Below are positions 18,921-29,100 of a stretch of 64,000 nt of DNA, in pieces. Every line of letters starts with the position of its first letter. Position 1 is the first letter of the stretch. The DNA comes from Pycnococcus provasolii (taxonomy: Eukaryota > Chlorophyta > Pseudoscourfieldiophyceae > Pseudoscourfieldiales > Pycnococcaceae). The notes under the pieces were generated by a model, which was not told where the DNA came from, did not search any database, and saw nothing but the letters and a program-made list of their open reading frames with translations. The stretch spans positions 186,001 through 250,000 of the forward strand of contig OW568888.1 of the NCBI GenBank assembly GCA_938743325.2, written 5' to 3'. Position numbers and translations under genes: made by a program.

Positions 18921-19742
18921 TCAACTTGCGACATCTGTTGTTTTGGCGTAGATGCTCGCCTTAAGTCCGTGGCTCTCCTTGAGGCTCTTGGCGTACGACT
19001 TGGCCGCCTCCTTGTTGCTGAAGCTCGCAACTTGCACCAACGAGCAGTTGTCGTCTTTCGATGATGCTTTTCCGCCACGTTTCTGGAACGGAAGGCGGCT
19101 GTCCTTCGGCGATGGCAGCTCCTCGACACAGAACGCACCCGGCGCCGACAGCTTGCTGGTGACGTCTTGCGTGCTCTTACCCTCAAGCGCCACCTCGACA
19201 GAGTACACTTGCATGCGCCTTCGAACTTGCTTGCCGCTGTCGTTGACTTCAGCCTTGGACTTCGCATCAGCCGCCGCCTGCGCAGCCTGCTTAGCAAGCT
19301 GCTCTGCGTTCTTTCCCTTGGAGCGTGCCGCAAGCCGCTCGCGCCTGGCAGCCTCGGCCGCTCGCACACGGGTGAGCTTGTCCGATTTCGTTTCGGTCGC
19401 CTCGCGGTTTCTATCCTCCAGGAAGTTGATCACCGCCTGTGCTCCTGCGACGACAGCAGCAATTCCCCACAACGCGAATGTCATGCGAGCCACGTTAGCG
19501 AGTGTCGACTTGCCGTCGCTATCATCCTCAAGAAGGTTTGGGGGGGTTACCAGGGGGGACTTCTCCTTCTCCTGGGGGGGTGATGAGGTCTGCCATATTT
19601 TTTCCGGCGTCACCACTGCCTTGGCCGGCGACGCACTTGGCGACGGCGTCTTTGGTTTTGCCGGCATGTCATCGGGCCACTGCGGGGGTTCCGCCGTGTA
19701 TTCTTTGGGGAGAGACGACGCGCCGCAGCACAGGAACGCCAT
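18921..19742 (-). CDS. single-pass membrane protein with SPOR-like C-terminus
   Basis: I start at the ATG at 19740-19742 (MAFLCCGASSLPKEY). An in-frame ATG at 19841 would add 33 unremarkable residues and lies 24 bp from the repeat arm. The protein has 273 residues: a Cys pair that could be acylated, a Pro/Ser-rich stretch, one membrane segment (MTFALWGIAAVVAGAQAV), a basic Ala-rich helix (AAEAARRERLAARSKGKNAE), and a C-terminal module ending SLVQVASFSNKEAAKSYAKS and LKESHGLKASIYA. The last part matches the SPOR-domain pattern (VQvgSFs, A..l...L...g...), which in bacteria binds denuded peptidoglycan. The match is by eye and short, so the assignment is tentative. If correct, it is notable beside the D-Ala-D-Ala ligase gene 4.4 kb away. 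Confidence 0.6.
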   Translation of the reverse strand: MAFLCCGASSLPKEYTAEPPQWPDDMPAKPKTPSPSASPAKAVVTPEKIWQTSSPPQEKEKSPLVTPPNLLEDDSDGKSTLANVARMTFALWGIAAVVAGAQAVINFLEDRNREATETKSDKLTRVRAAEAARRERLAARSKGKNAEQLAKQAAQAAADAKSKAEVNDSGKQVRRRMQVYSVEVALEGKSTQDVTSKLSAPGAFCVEELPSPKDSRLPFQKRGGKASSKDDNCSLVQVASFSNKEAAKSYAKSLKESHGLKASIYAKTTDVAS

Positions 19743-20562
19743 GTTGATGTGGGGGGAAGACTTGAGTGCGCGGGAGGGGACGAGGGAGAGGAGAGGGCAG
19801 GGCGACACGAAGCACGGGAGATATTCTTTTGTTTTCTCCAAGGGGGAGACTCGCCTGGAGGCTCGGGATCAAGTTGGATCAAAATTATACCACCCCGTAA
19901 GCGGTTCCCAAAGTCGCGTTTTACTGGCCAAACGTTAGGGCATCCGTCCCAAAGGTTTAGGGTAGGGTTTATAACAGCCAACACCACTACCAAAGCTATT
20001 CGGTAGACGGCGCAATTGTCTGTTGACGTCAAGATGGACGGAAGGAATAAATGTAAGTGGATCTATGTGTCTAAGGCCACGGCTCGGCCGCTGGTCCTTG
20101 GGGACGTTCGGCGCGTGGAGCTCAACGAACGCGTCGAACCGAACTCACTAGTAGGAGTTCATTCTACTTAACTTGTGTAACGAGTAACGACCTCAAAAGG
20201 ATTTTGCACGAAACAGTAAACCTTGTACGTAACCTTAGTACGCCCTACCAGTTTTTCTTGTTAGTACTTAGTTCCAACAGGTGCTGTCGCTCACGTTCTA
20301 ACATCATCTCGTGGAGGACTTCGTGTGAGGGATTAACCCAATTGGTTCGGGGTTCTTGAGGAGGATCTATCTTTTCTTCTTGGCAGGATCTTTCTAGGGA
20401 TTCGGCGCCGCGAGCTCAGCTGAGGTGCGCTCGGTATCTCCGTCAGTGTGTGCCCAACGAGCCTTTATATCTTGGTCTCATCTTTTCCAGTTCTTTCATA
20501 TGGGATAGATTAGATTTGGATAACGGTTGATTTACTACAGGCAAAATCCAGAAGCTCCCAGC

Positions 20563-20571
20563 AAAAAAAAA
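20563..20571 (-). terminator. RNA polymerase III terminator of the right tRNA-Glu gene
   Basis: Nine A on the plus strand, that is nine T on the tRNA's coding strand, 21 nt past the 5' half. It is the same arrangement as at 16037-16045. Confidence 0.8.
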
Positions 20572-20592
20572 GTTGTAATTTTCAGCTTTTCG

Positions 20593-20734
20593 TGAAAACC
20601 ACATGTCATAGCCGTTAGACCATGAGGAACAAGGCGGGCCCAACTGTTAGATAACAGATGGGCCCGCCCACACGTTTCTTCGTTCGAAGAGCACAAGAAT
20701 TTCCTCACAGGGAGTCGAACCCTGGTCTTGTGGG
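20593..20734 (-). tRNA. trnE-UUC: circularly permuted tRNA-Glu(UUC), right copy
   Basis: On the minus strand the 3' half (20734-20700) comes before the 5' half (20629-20593). Every position of the mature tRNA, the bulge-helix-bulge, the hairpin-bearing spacer (20699-20630) and the T9 terminator is identical to the left copy. The neighbouring gene at 20877 is transcribed away from it, with 142 bp between. The two copies would make the same tRNA. Confidence 0.93.
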
Positions 20735-20876
20735 AGTTTTGAAGAGGTATCCATCAAGGCGGCGCTTTCCAATATTAATAGTGACAACTGACAAATGCGT
20801 CACCAGACGACCAGAGCTGCAGAGCATCGCTGTTCTCCCTCTCTCCAGTCTCTCGATCTGATCCCCCATCATCGGT

Positions 20877-21785
20877 ATGGCGCCTCCCCGTCGCTCTTCT
20901 TCATCTTGGTTCGTCGACTGCCACACCGTCCTGCTGGTGTGTCTGCTCTTCGTCGCCATATCCGCCTTCCTGCGAACGACGTCCGTGCACCACAGCAGTA
21001 GCACTCCTCGCCACCAACACCACCACCCTCTCAGCTCGTCACCTCTCAGAAGAACTTCTCTCACAGAACTTCCCTCAGAAGAGGGAGACGAAGAGGAAGA
21101 AGAAGACCCCTCACCGTCGTTGTCGTCGTCGGACGAAGAAGAAGAAGATGACGAAGAAGATGATGAAAGTGAAGAGGACTCCGGCGGCGAATCCAAGCAC
21201 GTCCCAAAACAATCAAACCTTGAGCTCGCTTCGCAGTCTTTCGTGCACTTCAAAACACCCGTCGCTTGCAAGAATGCCGACGACATGTGCTTACGACTGA
21301 GAAAGTGCAACCTGCACAAGTGGAACCCGGACGAAAGCTGTAAGAAGGCTGCAAAGCGGTGTTCTGAGATGCCGCTCGAAAAGCAAAAGGTCATCGAGTG
21401 GTGCAAGGCGTGTCTCATGGGCGGACGTGCGCTCACCTTCTGCCACAGCGAGGCGGTCTCGTGCGGACGCTCGAGCGACCACTGCCAGAAACAGCTCATG
21501 GCGGCACGCGCGGCGGAGTGCGGCGGCAAGCCTACCGATCCGTTCCCACGTGAGCTCATCGCCAACCGCACGGTGGACCTCAGTGCCAACTGCCTCGCTG
21601 CGCTCAAGACTGAGTACGAGTGGGAGAAGAAGAATAGAAAGAACATCGCCACTGCGCCGTCATCCGATGCCACCAAGCAGTCGAGCTTGTCGCCCAAGTC
21701 AGCGCGCGAGGTGGAGCGGCGTGATATGCGCCTGCGAGCGAACGAAAAAGGCGCGGGATTCGTCTATCCTGAATTGCAATATTGA
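20877..21785 (+). CDS. type II membrane protein with a Cys-rich domain, unrecognised
   Basis: The protein has 302 residues. After a short basic N-terminus comes a single signal-anchor (CHTVLLVCLLFVAISAFL, about residues 15-32). Then there is a His/Ser-rich and a strongly acidic linker (Glu/Asp/Ser, residues 60-100). A globular part with about ten Cys follows, in the spacing C-x5-MCLRLRKC, C-x6-C, CKAC and C-x6-C-x6-C, with a possible N-glycosylation site (NRT). The layout suggests a Golgi/ER lumenal or cell-surface domain held by the N-terminal anchor. I do not recognise the family. A 5' fragment of the same gene lies at 15240-15731. Confidence 0.75.
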   Translation: MAPPRRSSSSWFVDCHTVLLVCLLFVAISAFLRTTSVHHSSSTPRHQHHHPLSSSPLRRTSLTELPSEEGDEEEEEDPSPSLSSSDEEEEDDEEDDESEEDSGGESKHVPKQSNLELASQSFVHFKTPVACKNADDMCLRLRKCNLHKWNPDESCKKAAKRCSEMPLEKQKVIEWCKACLMGGRALTFCHSEAVSCGRSSDHCQKQLMAARAAECGGKPTDPFPRELIANRTVDLSANCLAALKTEYEWEKKNRKNIATAPSSDATKQSSLSPKSAREVERRDMRLRANEKGAGFVYPELQY

Positions 21786-21847
21786 CCCTAATTTTATTCC
21801 TCTTAAAAATTGTGTATTTTTCAAAGAAAAAATTATTTGACAAGCTT

Positions 21848-23209
21848 TTACAATCTCACAATGTTCAAAACACTTCCACCCACGCCATGCTGTGCCACCG
21901 TGGACGCTTTGAGCTCGTCGCGACTCGTTGGAAACATGTCACCCTCTCCTTTCACGCTCCACGCACCGTCAGGCACGCATCCGGCATCGCGAAGCGCGCG
22001 GCGTGCCCACCGTCGAATTTCCAGCAGCGTGTCGTCCGCGGAGAATCGACGCACGACTCGACTTCCGTTGAGCAGCCTCAGTGCGACGCGTGGTCCCGTC
22101 GCCGGCTCAGGCGGTGCGTCGTTGTCCGATTCGGCAAACTCCGCAGCCTTGCGATCCTCCTCGAGCTGCGCCGCCCGCTCCGCCTCCACAGCTTCACGCT
22201 GCGCCTCCTCCTCCTCCTCCTCCTGCTTTCTCCTCTCCGCCTCACGTGCGCGATCCGCGCGAAGGCTCTCCTCGTACGCATCGTCCTGCTCCCAACGCAG
22301 GCGTGTCGACTCAGGCTGCGCCGCCGCTGCCGCCGCCGCCGCGGTCTCAGGGTCGACAACGCGACGGTGCACGGGTGGCTCGTACGGCACGCCAAGCATC
22401 GCCGCCTCGAGCATGCGAGCCTCCTCTACATCCACGCCATCCTGCCAAAGGTCCGCGTTCGTCAGCGCCGCGGCGGTGCTCGGCGCGTGGGCGGCATTGT
22501 GCTGACGCCTGAGGTCAGCTTTCACATCCTCCGGCAAAGCGGCCCAAGTCTCTGCATCCACGCCCTCTGGAGGCGTGTCATCATCATCGTTGATGTTGAT
22601 GTTGTTGTTGTTGTCGTCGACGTCGACATCGTCGTCAATGATGGTGACTGGCGCGTGCGACGTCGGAGGAGGGGCCGCCGTTGCCGTTGCCGCCTGGTTC
22701 ACCGCGGCGGAGTCTCCTCCGCCTGCCGCCACTTCCAGAGCACGCAGCATGGCGTCGCGTTCCCCTTCCGTCGGCGCTTCGGCGATTTGACTCGCGAGTA
22801 CTCTTGCAACGTCAGGTGGAATGTGAGCGGGCATACGCGCGAGGATGGCGTCGATTCTGCTGCTCGTGGTTGGCGCGTCGAGGTCTTCGACCTCCATGTC
22901 GTCGTTCTCGTCGGGAAGGTTGTCGACGTCGATAGCCGTGCGAGCCGTCGCACCTGCGCCCGCGGCTGATGCGTGCATCGTTGCCACATTTCCTTGTACC
23001 GCTAACCCAGCCGCGGCCGCGTCGTGACCTCCGCCACCACCCCCGTGCGTCGCATTTCCGTTTGGGAATAGCGTGAAGTACAGCGAAGCCGCTTCGTCAA
23101 CGTTGCCTGCGCATGACTCGAGCATGTGCGCTGCGGTTGCGGAGTCGCACGCCAGGAGTGCCATGAGCGAGGCGACGGCAGCATCGTCGTCCGTGGTTGT
23201 GGCCACCAT
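21848..23209 (-). CDS. UBA-like/UBX-domain protein, probable Cdc48/p97 adaptor
   Basis: The protein has 453 residues. The N-terminus (VASLMALLACDSATAAHMLE, then GNVDEAASLYF) is a three-helix UBA-like fold of the FAF/UBXD7 type that binds ubiquitin. The middle is acidic and low-complexity (Asp/Asn and Ala runs). A long Arg/Glu helix (residues about 300-360) precedes the C-terminal UBX beta-grasp (VALRLLNGSRVVRRFSADDT, LLEIRRWARRAL, ending VGGSVLNIVRL). UBX domains dock on the AAA ATPase Cdc48/p97. The usual surface FPR turn is not obvious: MFPTSRDEL occupies its place. The gene is likely an adaptor in ubiquitin-dependent protein turnover, comparable to plant PUX proteins. Confidence 0.8.
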   Translation of the reverse strand: MVATTTDDDAAVASLMALLACDSATAAHMLESCAGNVDEAASLYFTLFPNGNATHGGGGGGHDAAAAGLAVQGNVATMHASAAGAGATARTAIDVDNLPDENDDMEVEDLDAPTTSSRIDAILARMPAHIPPDVARVLASQIAEAPTEGERDAMLRALEVAAGGGDSAAVNQAATATAAPPPTSHAPVTIIDDDVDVDDNNNNININDDDDTPPEGVDAETWAALPEDVKADLRRQHNAAHAPSTAAALTNADLWQDGVDVEEARMLEAAMLGVPYEPPVHRRVVDPETAAAAAAAAQPESTRLRWEQDDAYEESLRADRAREAERRKQEEEEEEAQREAVEAERAAQLEEDRKAAEFAESDNDAPPEPATGPRVALRLLNGSRVVRRFSADDTLLEIRRWARRALRDAGCVPDGAWSVKGEGDMFPTSRDELKASTVAQHGVGGSVLNIVRL

Positions 23210-23355
23210 CCCAAGAAGAATAAGGTTAAGGGGGGAGGAGGAAAGTCAAAGGGAAGGGAAGGGGGAAGGGGGGGGAGAGCAGGGAGGGGCGAAAAGTCCA
23301 AAGGGAAGAGGGGAAAACCCTAAAAAATACAGGTAACAATAATAACGAAGAGACC

Positions 23356-23450
23356 CACCCTAACGAACCCTAACCCTAAGATAGCCCTAGGCTTCCTAAC
23401 CCGAACCCGAGCCTAACCCTAACCCTAACCCTAACCCTAACCCTAGCCCT
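23356..23450 (-). promoter_or_regulatory. TTAGGG array between the UBX and kinase genes
   Basis: Five CCCTAA units in a row (23412-23450) are preceded by degenerate ones (23356-23380). They read TTAGGG toward the UBX gene, whose ATG is about 150-200 bp away, and CCCTAA toward the kinase gene 440 bp away. Together with the flanking 23210-23892 interval, which shows no gene, this is the shared upstream region of two divergent genes. Confidence 0.5.
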
Positions 23451-23892
23451 GGACCAGATGCCTGGACCGAAGGATGAGCAGACACCCTCCAGGGGGTGTG
23501 CTCCCATAGTGCTACCACCTACGATAGGCCCAGTCCACTTCTCCGGCTTCTCCACTTTCTCCACTTCTCCAAAAGGGAGGCGCCCCCCGCCAGTCCCCCC
23601 GCCCCCCTTTTGGGAACGAGCACCTCAAAACGCTACGCCAGTCAAAGATAGTACATAGTGCCCTCTCCGCCCCTCCCCGCCCTTATCTATCCTAACTCTA
23701 CTCCACGCCACCTAACGCGCTCGCCGTACCGTACCGTATCTGTCCCGCCGTGTCGTATCTGCCACCCCGGAGCCCTCCTGTAAGCTGGCTGGTTGGGTGA
23801 GCTTCCCTTATTCAGGTTAGCTTAACGTGCTTAACCGGCCAACGTCGTCCTGGCCTTAACGGACCGTCCTTTTACTGGAGGATAAACTTAGT

Positions 23893-26079
23893 ATGGGGTG
23901 CTGCACGTCAACGCCCTCCACCTCTTCCGGAGATGGAAATGGCAGACAAGGTGGAGGGCGCAACTGGAGCTTCAGCTTCACAAGCGCTGACAAGGTGGAC
24001 GTCGTCGTTGACGGCTCCTCTGAAAACAACAACAACAACAACAACAACAGAAGAAGAAGAAATAGCCGCGAATATAAGTCAAGTTTGTCGAGAAAAGGAA
24101 GCCGCGCAAGTACAGACACGCCAAAGACGATAAGCTTTCTCGTCAGCTCCAACCCTACAACGCCGTCGAGCCAAATGTCGTTAAACGAAGCTCGCGCCGA
24201 AGTGCTCAAGATGATGATGAACGCTGACGACGTCGGCGACGACGACGACGACGACGACGACGAAAATAGTGAGGAGGAGAAGAGTCGAGTTCAGCGGCAC
24301 TCGCAGCTCCGTGCAAACCTGCTCAAGATACACGACATGGAAGAGTCTCTGTTAAGCGGCGAACCACACGCATATCAGAACAACAAAAGTTTCACCTCGT
24401 CTATTGGCTCCTATGGCAGCCAAGACTTGGAGTCTCTCGCTATCAGTGGCTTAGACAAACTCGACAGCACGATGGGCGGTGATGAGATCGTCGAGACGCA
24501 CGAGGTGAAGGAGACGAAGACGGGGACGTACAAGCACAACCAGCTGAACCAGTACATCAGCATCAAGTCGCTCGGCAGAGGTAGCTTCGGCGAGGTGAAG
24601 CTTGGCATGGACAGCAACACCGGGCGCATGTACGCGCTGAAGGTGATGGGCGGTATGAAAGCTGCAGGCGACGCGAGCGGCGCCGTGTACGACAGTCTGC
24701 GCAAGGAGGTTGCGGTGATGAAGAAGGTACGGCATCCCAACTGCGTGAAGCTGTTCGAGGTGATCGAGGACACCGCCAAGATGGTCCTCGTGATCGAGTA
24801 CGTTCCAGGCGGCGCGCTCAGTTGCCTGTTCCACACGTCTGGTGACGAGCCCGTGGACCCGCTCGAGCTGTGCCTCATCATGCGTGGATGCTGCGCCGGC
24901 GCAGAATTTCTGCACTCGAACGACATCGTGCACCGCGACATCAAGCCGGAGAACCTCATCAAGACGACGGTCGGGCCACTCGCGCGCACGGGCGGGACTG
25001 TCAAGCTCGCGGACTTTGGTGTGTCCGCCATCACGGGCAAGTCTGGCAAGATTGTTGACACGGCTGGCTCGCCCGCATTCATGGCGCCGGAGACGGTTTC
25101 GCTTGGCGACTTCGACGCGTACGTTAGCGACGTCTGGAGCGTTGGGATCACCATTTGGAACTTTGTGTACTGCGACTTACCGTTCACGGGCAGGACGCAG
25201 TTCGTCGTGTACAAAAAGATTCGCGAGGAGGAGGTGAAAATATCGACTACTAACTGCAGGGGAGAAGCGGTGCGCGAAGATGTGCTCGAACTGATGCAAG
25301 CCATACTCATCAAGGATCCATCGAAGCGGCCGAAGATGAGAAATGTGCTCTCGCATCGCTTCCTACAGTTCGATGGCAAGTACGACCCACTCGTGCCGAC
25401 GGCGGCGTCGATGCTCATCACGGTGTCAGGCAAGGAATTGCTGCGTGCCATCAAGAACGATGTGTTAACCGTCGACGAGGCGACAACTACCACGGAGAAG
25501 TTCGCTCCTGGCGAATGCCTTGTGAAGCAAGGCGACAGGGGGGACGGAAAAATGTATTTTATCGAGTCTGGCGAGGCGGAGGTGTTCGTGTCGGTGGATG
25601 GCGAGGAGGTATTCGTAGCATTGCGAACAAAGGGCGACTTCATTGGCGAGGCTGCGCTCTTCTCAGGCGACGACGTGCGCACTGCGACGGTGCGTGCGAA
25701 GACTGACTTGGTTGCGTTGGTGGCAAATCGCTCTGATGTCGATAAATTCATGACCAAAGAAAGGCGCGGCTCGATCAGTGAAGTGATTGAGCTTCGCAAT
25801 CAGGAGATGCGGTCAGCCATCACTCGCTCCAAGTCGGAGGTGCCGGAAAATTTGCGAAGAGAGAAAACTGAAGTCGACAGGCTGCATCGGTCATTCACGG
25901 CGCCGTCGGAGGGGACCAGCAGTGCCACCAGCACCACCATGACCACGAAGGATGATAGTGAGACGAAATCTCGAAAACAGCGGCCACCACTGCCTGGCGC
26001 ATTCAACTCGTCCAGCTCGTTGATAATTGATGATTTTGGCAACGTGAAGGATCGTGAACCAACTAATGCACTCAAATAA
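23893..26079 (+). CDS. CaMKK/GRIK-like protein kinase fused to a cyclic-nucleotide-binding domain
   Basis: The protein has 728 residues. It begins MGCCTSTPST, a dual acylation signal (myristoyl on Gly2, palmitoyl on Cys3/4), so it is probably membrane-attached. Residues 1-215 are low-complexity, with Asn, Arg and Asp runs. The kinase domain spans about 218-488: GRGSFGEVKLG (near 227), the ALK lysine, VHRDIKPENL (near 346), LADFGVSA (near 372) and MAPET (near 396), so it looks catalytically complete. HRDIKPENL with DFGVS and the RHPNCVKLFEVI region resemble CaMKK and plant SnRK1-activating kinases (GRIK/SnAK). Residues about 530-625 form a cNMP-binding domain whose phosphate cassette, GDFIGEAALFSGDDVRTATV, keeps the key Glu and Arg. 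A Ser/Thr/Lys-rich tail follows. The architecture implies a kinase controlled by a cyclic nucleotide in cis. Confidence 0.9.
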   Translation: MGCCTSTPSTSSGDGNGRQGGGRNWSFSFTSADKVDVVVDGSSENNNNNNNNRRRRNSREYKSSLSRKGSRASTDTPKTISFLVSSNPTTPSSQMSLNEARAEVLKMMMNADDVGDDDDDDDDENSEEEKSRVQRHSQLRANLLKIHDMEESLLSGEPHAYQNNKSFTSSIGSYGSQDLESLAISGLDKLDSTMGGDEIVETHEVKETKTGTYKHNQLNQYISIKSLGRGSFGEVKLGMDSNTGRMYALKVMGGMKAAGDASGAVYDSLRKEVAVMKKVRHPNCVKLFEVIEDTAKMVLVIEYVPGGALSCLFHTSGDEPVDPLELCLIMRGCCAGAEFLHSNDIVHRDIKPENLIKTTVGPLARTGGTVKLADFGVSAITGKSGKIVDTAGSPAFMAPETVSLGDFDAYVSDVWSVGITIWNFVYCDLPFTGRTQFVVYKKIREEEVKISTTNCRGEAVREDVLELMQAILIKDPSKRPKMRNVLSHRFLQFDGKYDPLVPTAASMLITVSGKELLRAIKNDVLTVDEATTTTEKFAPGECLVKQGDRGDGKMYFIESGEAEVFVSVDGEEVFVALRTKGDFIGEAALFSGDDVRTATVRAKTDLVALVANRSDVDKFMTKERRGSISEVIELRNQEMRSAITRSKSEVPENLRREKTEVDRLHRSFTAPSEGTSSATSTTMTTKDDSETKSRKQRPPLPGAFNSSSSLIIDDFGNVKDREPTNALK

Positions 26080-26158
26080 ACGCTGCTAATTTGTTTTTAT
26101 AATAATATGCTCTGTACAGTAGAAGTTACACAATTACATTCAACACACTTGGTACATA

Positions 26159-29100
26159 CTACACGGTTGATGGGTTTGTCAATGCCCACACGAATACGAA
26201 GAATAAGGGGAACGCGGAGAGAGACGATACGAACAGCGCAATGCAAATCACGAAAGGCCCGTCGTGGAAGGTGCTCTCAGCGATAACTATCATGTCAGAC
26301 GACTTCACGGGAGCTGGCGGCAATGTCGGTGGCGGTGGCGGCGGCGGCGGCGGCGGTAAGTCAAAGAAAAGACTCTGGCCTGGTCTTAGCAGAGCATCTG
26401 GCTGAAGAGGTAGAGCAGGTGGAGTGGTTGGCGGCGAAGGGCTGTTCGGTGGAGGAGGTGGTGGTGTGCAAGACATCCTTTCTTCCGCGAAGTATATCGA
26501 GTAACGACTCGTATGACCGGCGCACGACTCATCGCAGCAAACCATGAAATAGATCGTTGTTGGTCCGCATTTGGGAAAGGTGATGTTCGTATATGACAAT
26601 CCCCGCATCGGTCCAGGATTATGCACTCTACATCCAGGCTCCGGACATTGCACACTCAAATAGCTCGTCGGTGCGTGTGGAATTGCATACAGAGCGATGG
26701 TGGTGAAATTCCAAGCGGTGGCTCTCAGCAAAGCTGGTGTCTCGAAGATGTACTCCAACAAGTTGGAATGAAAGAACGAGAAGCTGATGCCATCGTCACC
26801 AAGCGTCGACTTCGAATTCCCAGTCTGGGTGCTCAACAACAACTCAATCGGAACGTTCCTCATCGCGCCAAGCTCACAAACTTGATGACACAAGTTCGGG
26901 TTGCATTCCACGACGGTTGATTGACGAATCGCCGGAAGTGGCGGAAGTGAGGGCGGAGATAGACTTGGCTGTGGCGGTGGCTGACTTGGTGGCAAACTTG
27001 GAGCAGGAGGACCGGGAGCAGGAGGAGTTGAGATCGTTGCAGGCTGGTTATGACCCGATGGCAAGATTGGCGATACGTCCGCAGGAGCTGCGGGTGCTGG
27101 AGGAGAAGGCACGGGGACTGGCGGTGGCGAATGAGGTGTTGGTGTGAGCAGGTCACTGCAGTCCGGACCGAGGTATCCCATGTGGCACTTGCAAATGCCA
27201 TCAATGCACCATCCTCTGGTGCTGCTGCAATTCGTGCAGCCCATGTGCGAGCAGATCATCTCGGCACTCGGACAAGCTCCGATCATACCCGCAGAATATG
27301 TTATTCCTGTGGTGGTATTCAGCGTACTGAGGGGCAAGTAAGCTCCCGTGGCACAGGTAGCACATCCTCCATTCGCACACGCGTTGAGGACGTAAGAGCC
27401 TGGACTGCCAGTGCACGACGTTGCGTAGCAGTTCACATCGTTTCTGCTTTTGACAATCATTCCACTAAGAAGCACGCCGGTGTACTTGACATTTGCGAAT
27501 CCGTCAGGCAGACATGCACTGGTGCTTCCGCGCGCATAGCCAATCCTCGCGTGCTTTGCACTCGTCGATCCCGTCTTGCAGTCTCCTTCTACGGTCGAGT
27601 ATGCAATCTTCGTACGGCACATCCCCCAGAGGCTGCTCGTATTCTGCGCTCGGCAGTAACCCTTTTCCATATTGCGATTCACGCACTCCGCAACGTACAT
27701 GGGATGCTTTGTTCTGCAGAACCACGGCTGCTGCGCGGTGTTTGCATTCGAGCAGTAATTCGGATCCGTCTCCGACATGAAGTCGCATCCTGCTTGGTAT
27801 CCGAATGGCAAGAAATTCGCCTTGGTGTAGTCTGGCGTGTACCACCCGCTGTCCTCCATCAGAGCCATGGTGATTTTGGAAAGCGATGCACGCGTCAACC
27901 CCCTCGTGCCCGTCATCACCTCGCCTTCCATCCAATTCATCTCCCAGTGCGTTCCCGCGGTTCCATCACCGCCGCCGTCCTCCATCAGCACTTTCATAAG
28001 CGAGCTGCAGTTAAAGTGCTCGCGAGCTTTGGCAACCACATTCGTCGTCTTGATTGCTGTTGGCGTTCTGCCAGAGACTTCGGCGACATCCGTAATCGCA
28101 TTGACCCTCTCGTTCGTGCCCAACTGACGAAAATTCTCGAAGAGAGAGATGGAGAAGAACATCGCGTGCATCAGCTCGTGAACGCCCAAGTCAAGCTGAT
28201 GCTCAAAGTCGCCGGTATCCACCCTTTCGGGGCACCAATTCACGTATCCTGCAATCGGCCTTCCCGTCGTCACGTCGAGAGAGCAGTGGCCGGCGTACGC
28301 GAGCGTTTTGTGGCCGCACGAGCTCTGCTCAGCGGTGACGTAAATGATCATGTCCGCGTTTGGAACGCCACGGCCTCCCTCGTGAGTCGTGCACTGCTGG
28401 TCAGGGCAGAGCTGATAGGAGCCGAAGTACTCGGCGCTGTGCTTTGCAACGACGCCACACGTGCCAATATCCCTGACACTGGAGCACGATGCGTTCGACG
28501 ACCCGTACACGTCGCACAGCCGCGGCAGGAAGAGACGCGATAACGCGGGAGTGTTCACCTTGACGAGTGAATGGATGAAATCGAGAACCTTGGGCATAAC
28601 GACATTCTGTATGTGGCGCGCTTTTTCCGTCGTTGTGGTGGAAAGGTTGTATGACGCAACCAGTCGAATATTCGTAGCCGATTGCATTTTGCGAGCGTGC
28701 GCCTGCGGGGGGTCCATACCCTTGTGGTGCGGCTCGTTCACGTGTTGGTGCACGTCGTCTGGAATGGCGTTGCGCATGCCGTTTATGAGGCGCTCGTACT
28801 GCTCGACGTGCATTGGCCTGTGTCGGTCGTGGTTTTCGTCGTCTGGGTGGTGGTCGAACTTGCCCTGCTTTGCTTTTGTGAGGAATGCGTCGAGTTCGCT
28901 CGTGTCGACCTTGACTGACAGTGCGTTTGTCATCATCTTCTCTGTCAACGATAACATCTCACGATCCAAGTTGTGCGACGTCGCGGCGGCCGGGGAGGAT
29001 GATGCCCACGCCTTAACTGACGAATCCAAAAGCAAGGCCAGAAGAAATAGAAAAAAAGATACCAAGATACCACCACCCCCATGACGCCGCCAAGCGTTGT

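Larger units (their letters stand above)
19866..21131 (-). repeat. right arm of the 1.27-kb inverted duplication
   Basis: This is the inverted partner of 15477-16750. It holds the second permuted tRNA-Glu gene and the first 85 codons of the gene at 20877. Identity starts at GGATCAAGTTGGATC (19866) and ends at 21131, in the Ser/Asp-coding triplet run of that gene. Since the gene continues intact past the breakpoint on this side, the right arm is likely the source and the left arm the copy. Confidence 0.9.

Noticed and set aside
23356-23450. Chromosome end or telomere fusion at the CCCTAA arrays
   Set aside because: Normal genes continue on both sides, the arrays are only 14-65 bp long, and there are several with a fixed position relative to starts. 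A promoter element fits better.
27050-28543. 497-codon open frame antisense to the M8 protease
   Set aside because: Same explanation. The minus strand has a zinc site, Cys pattern, EGF module and membrane helix.
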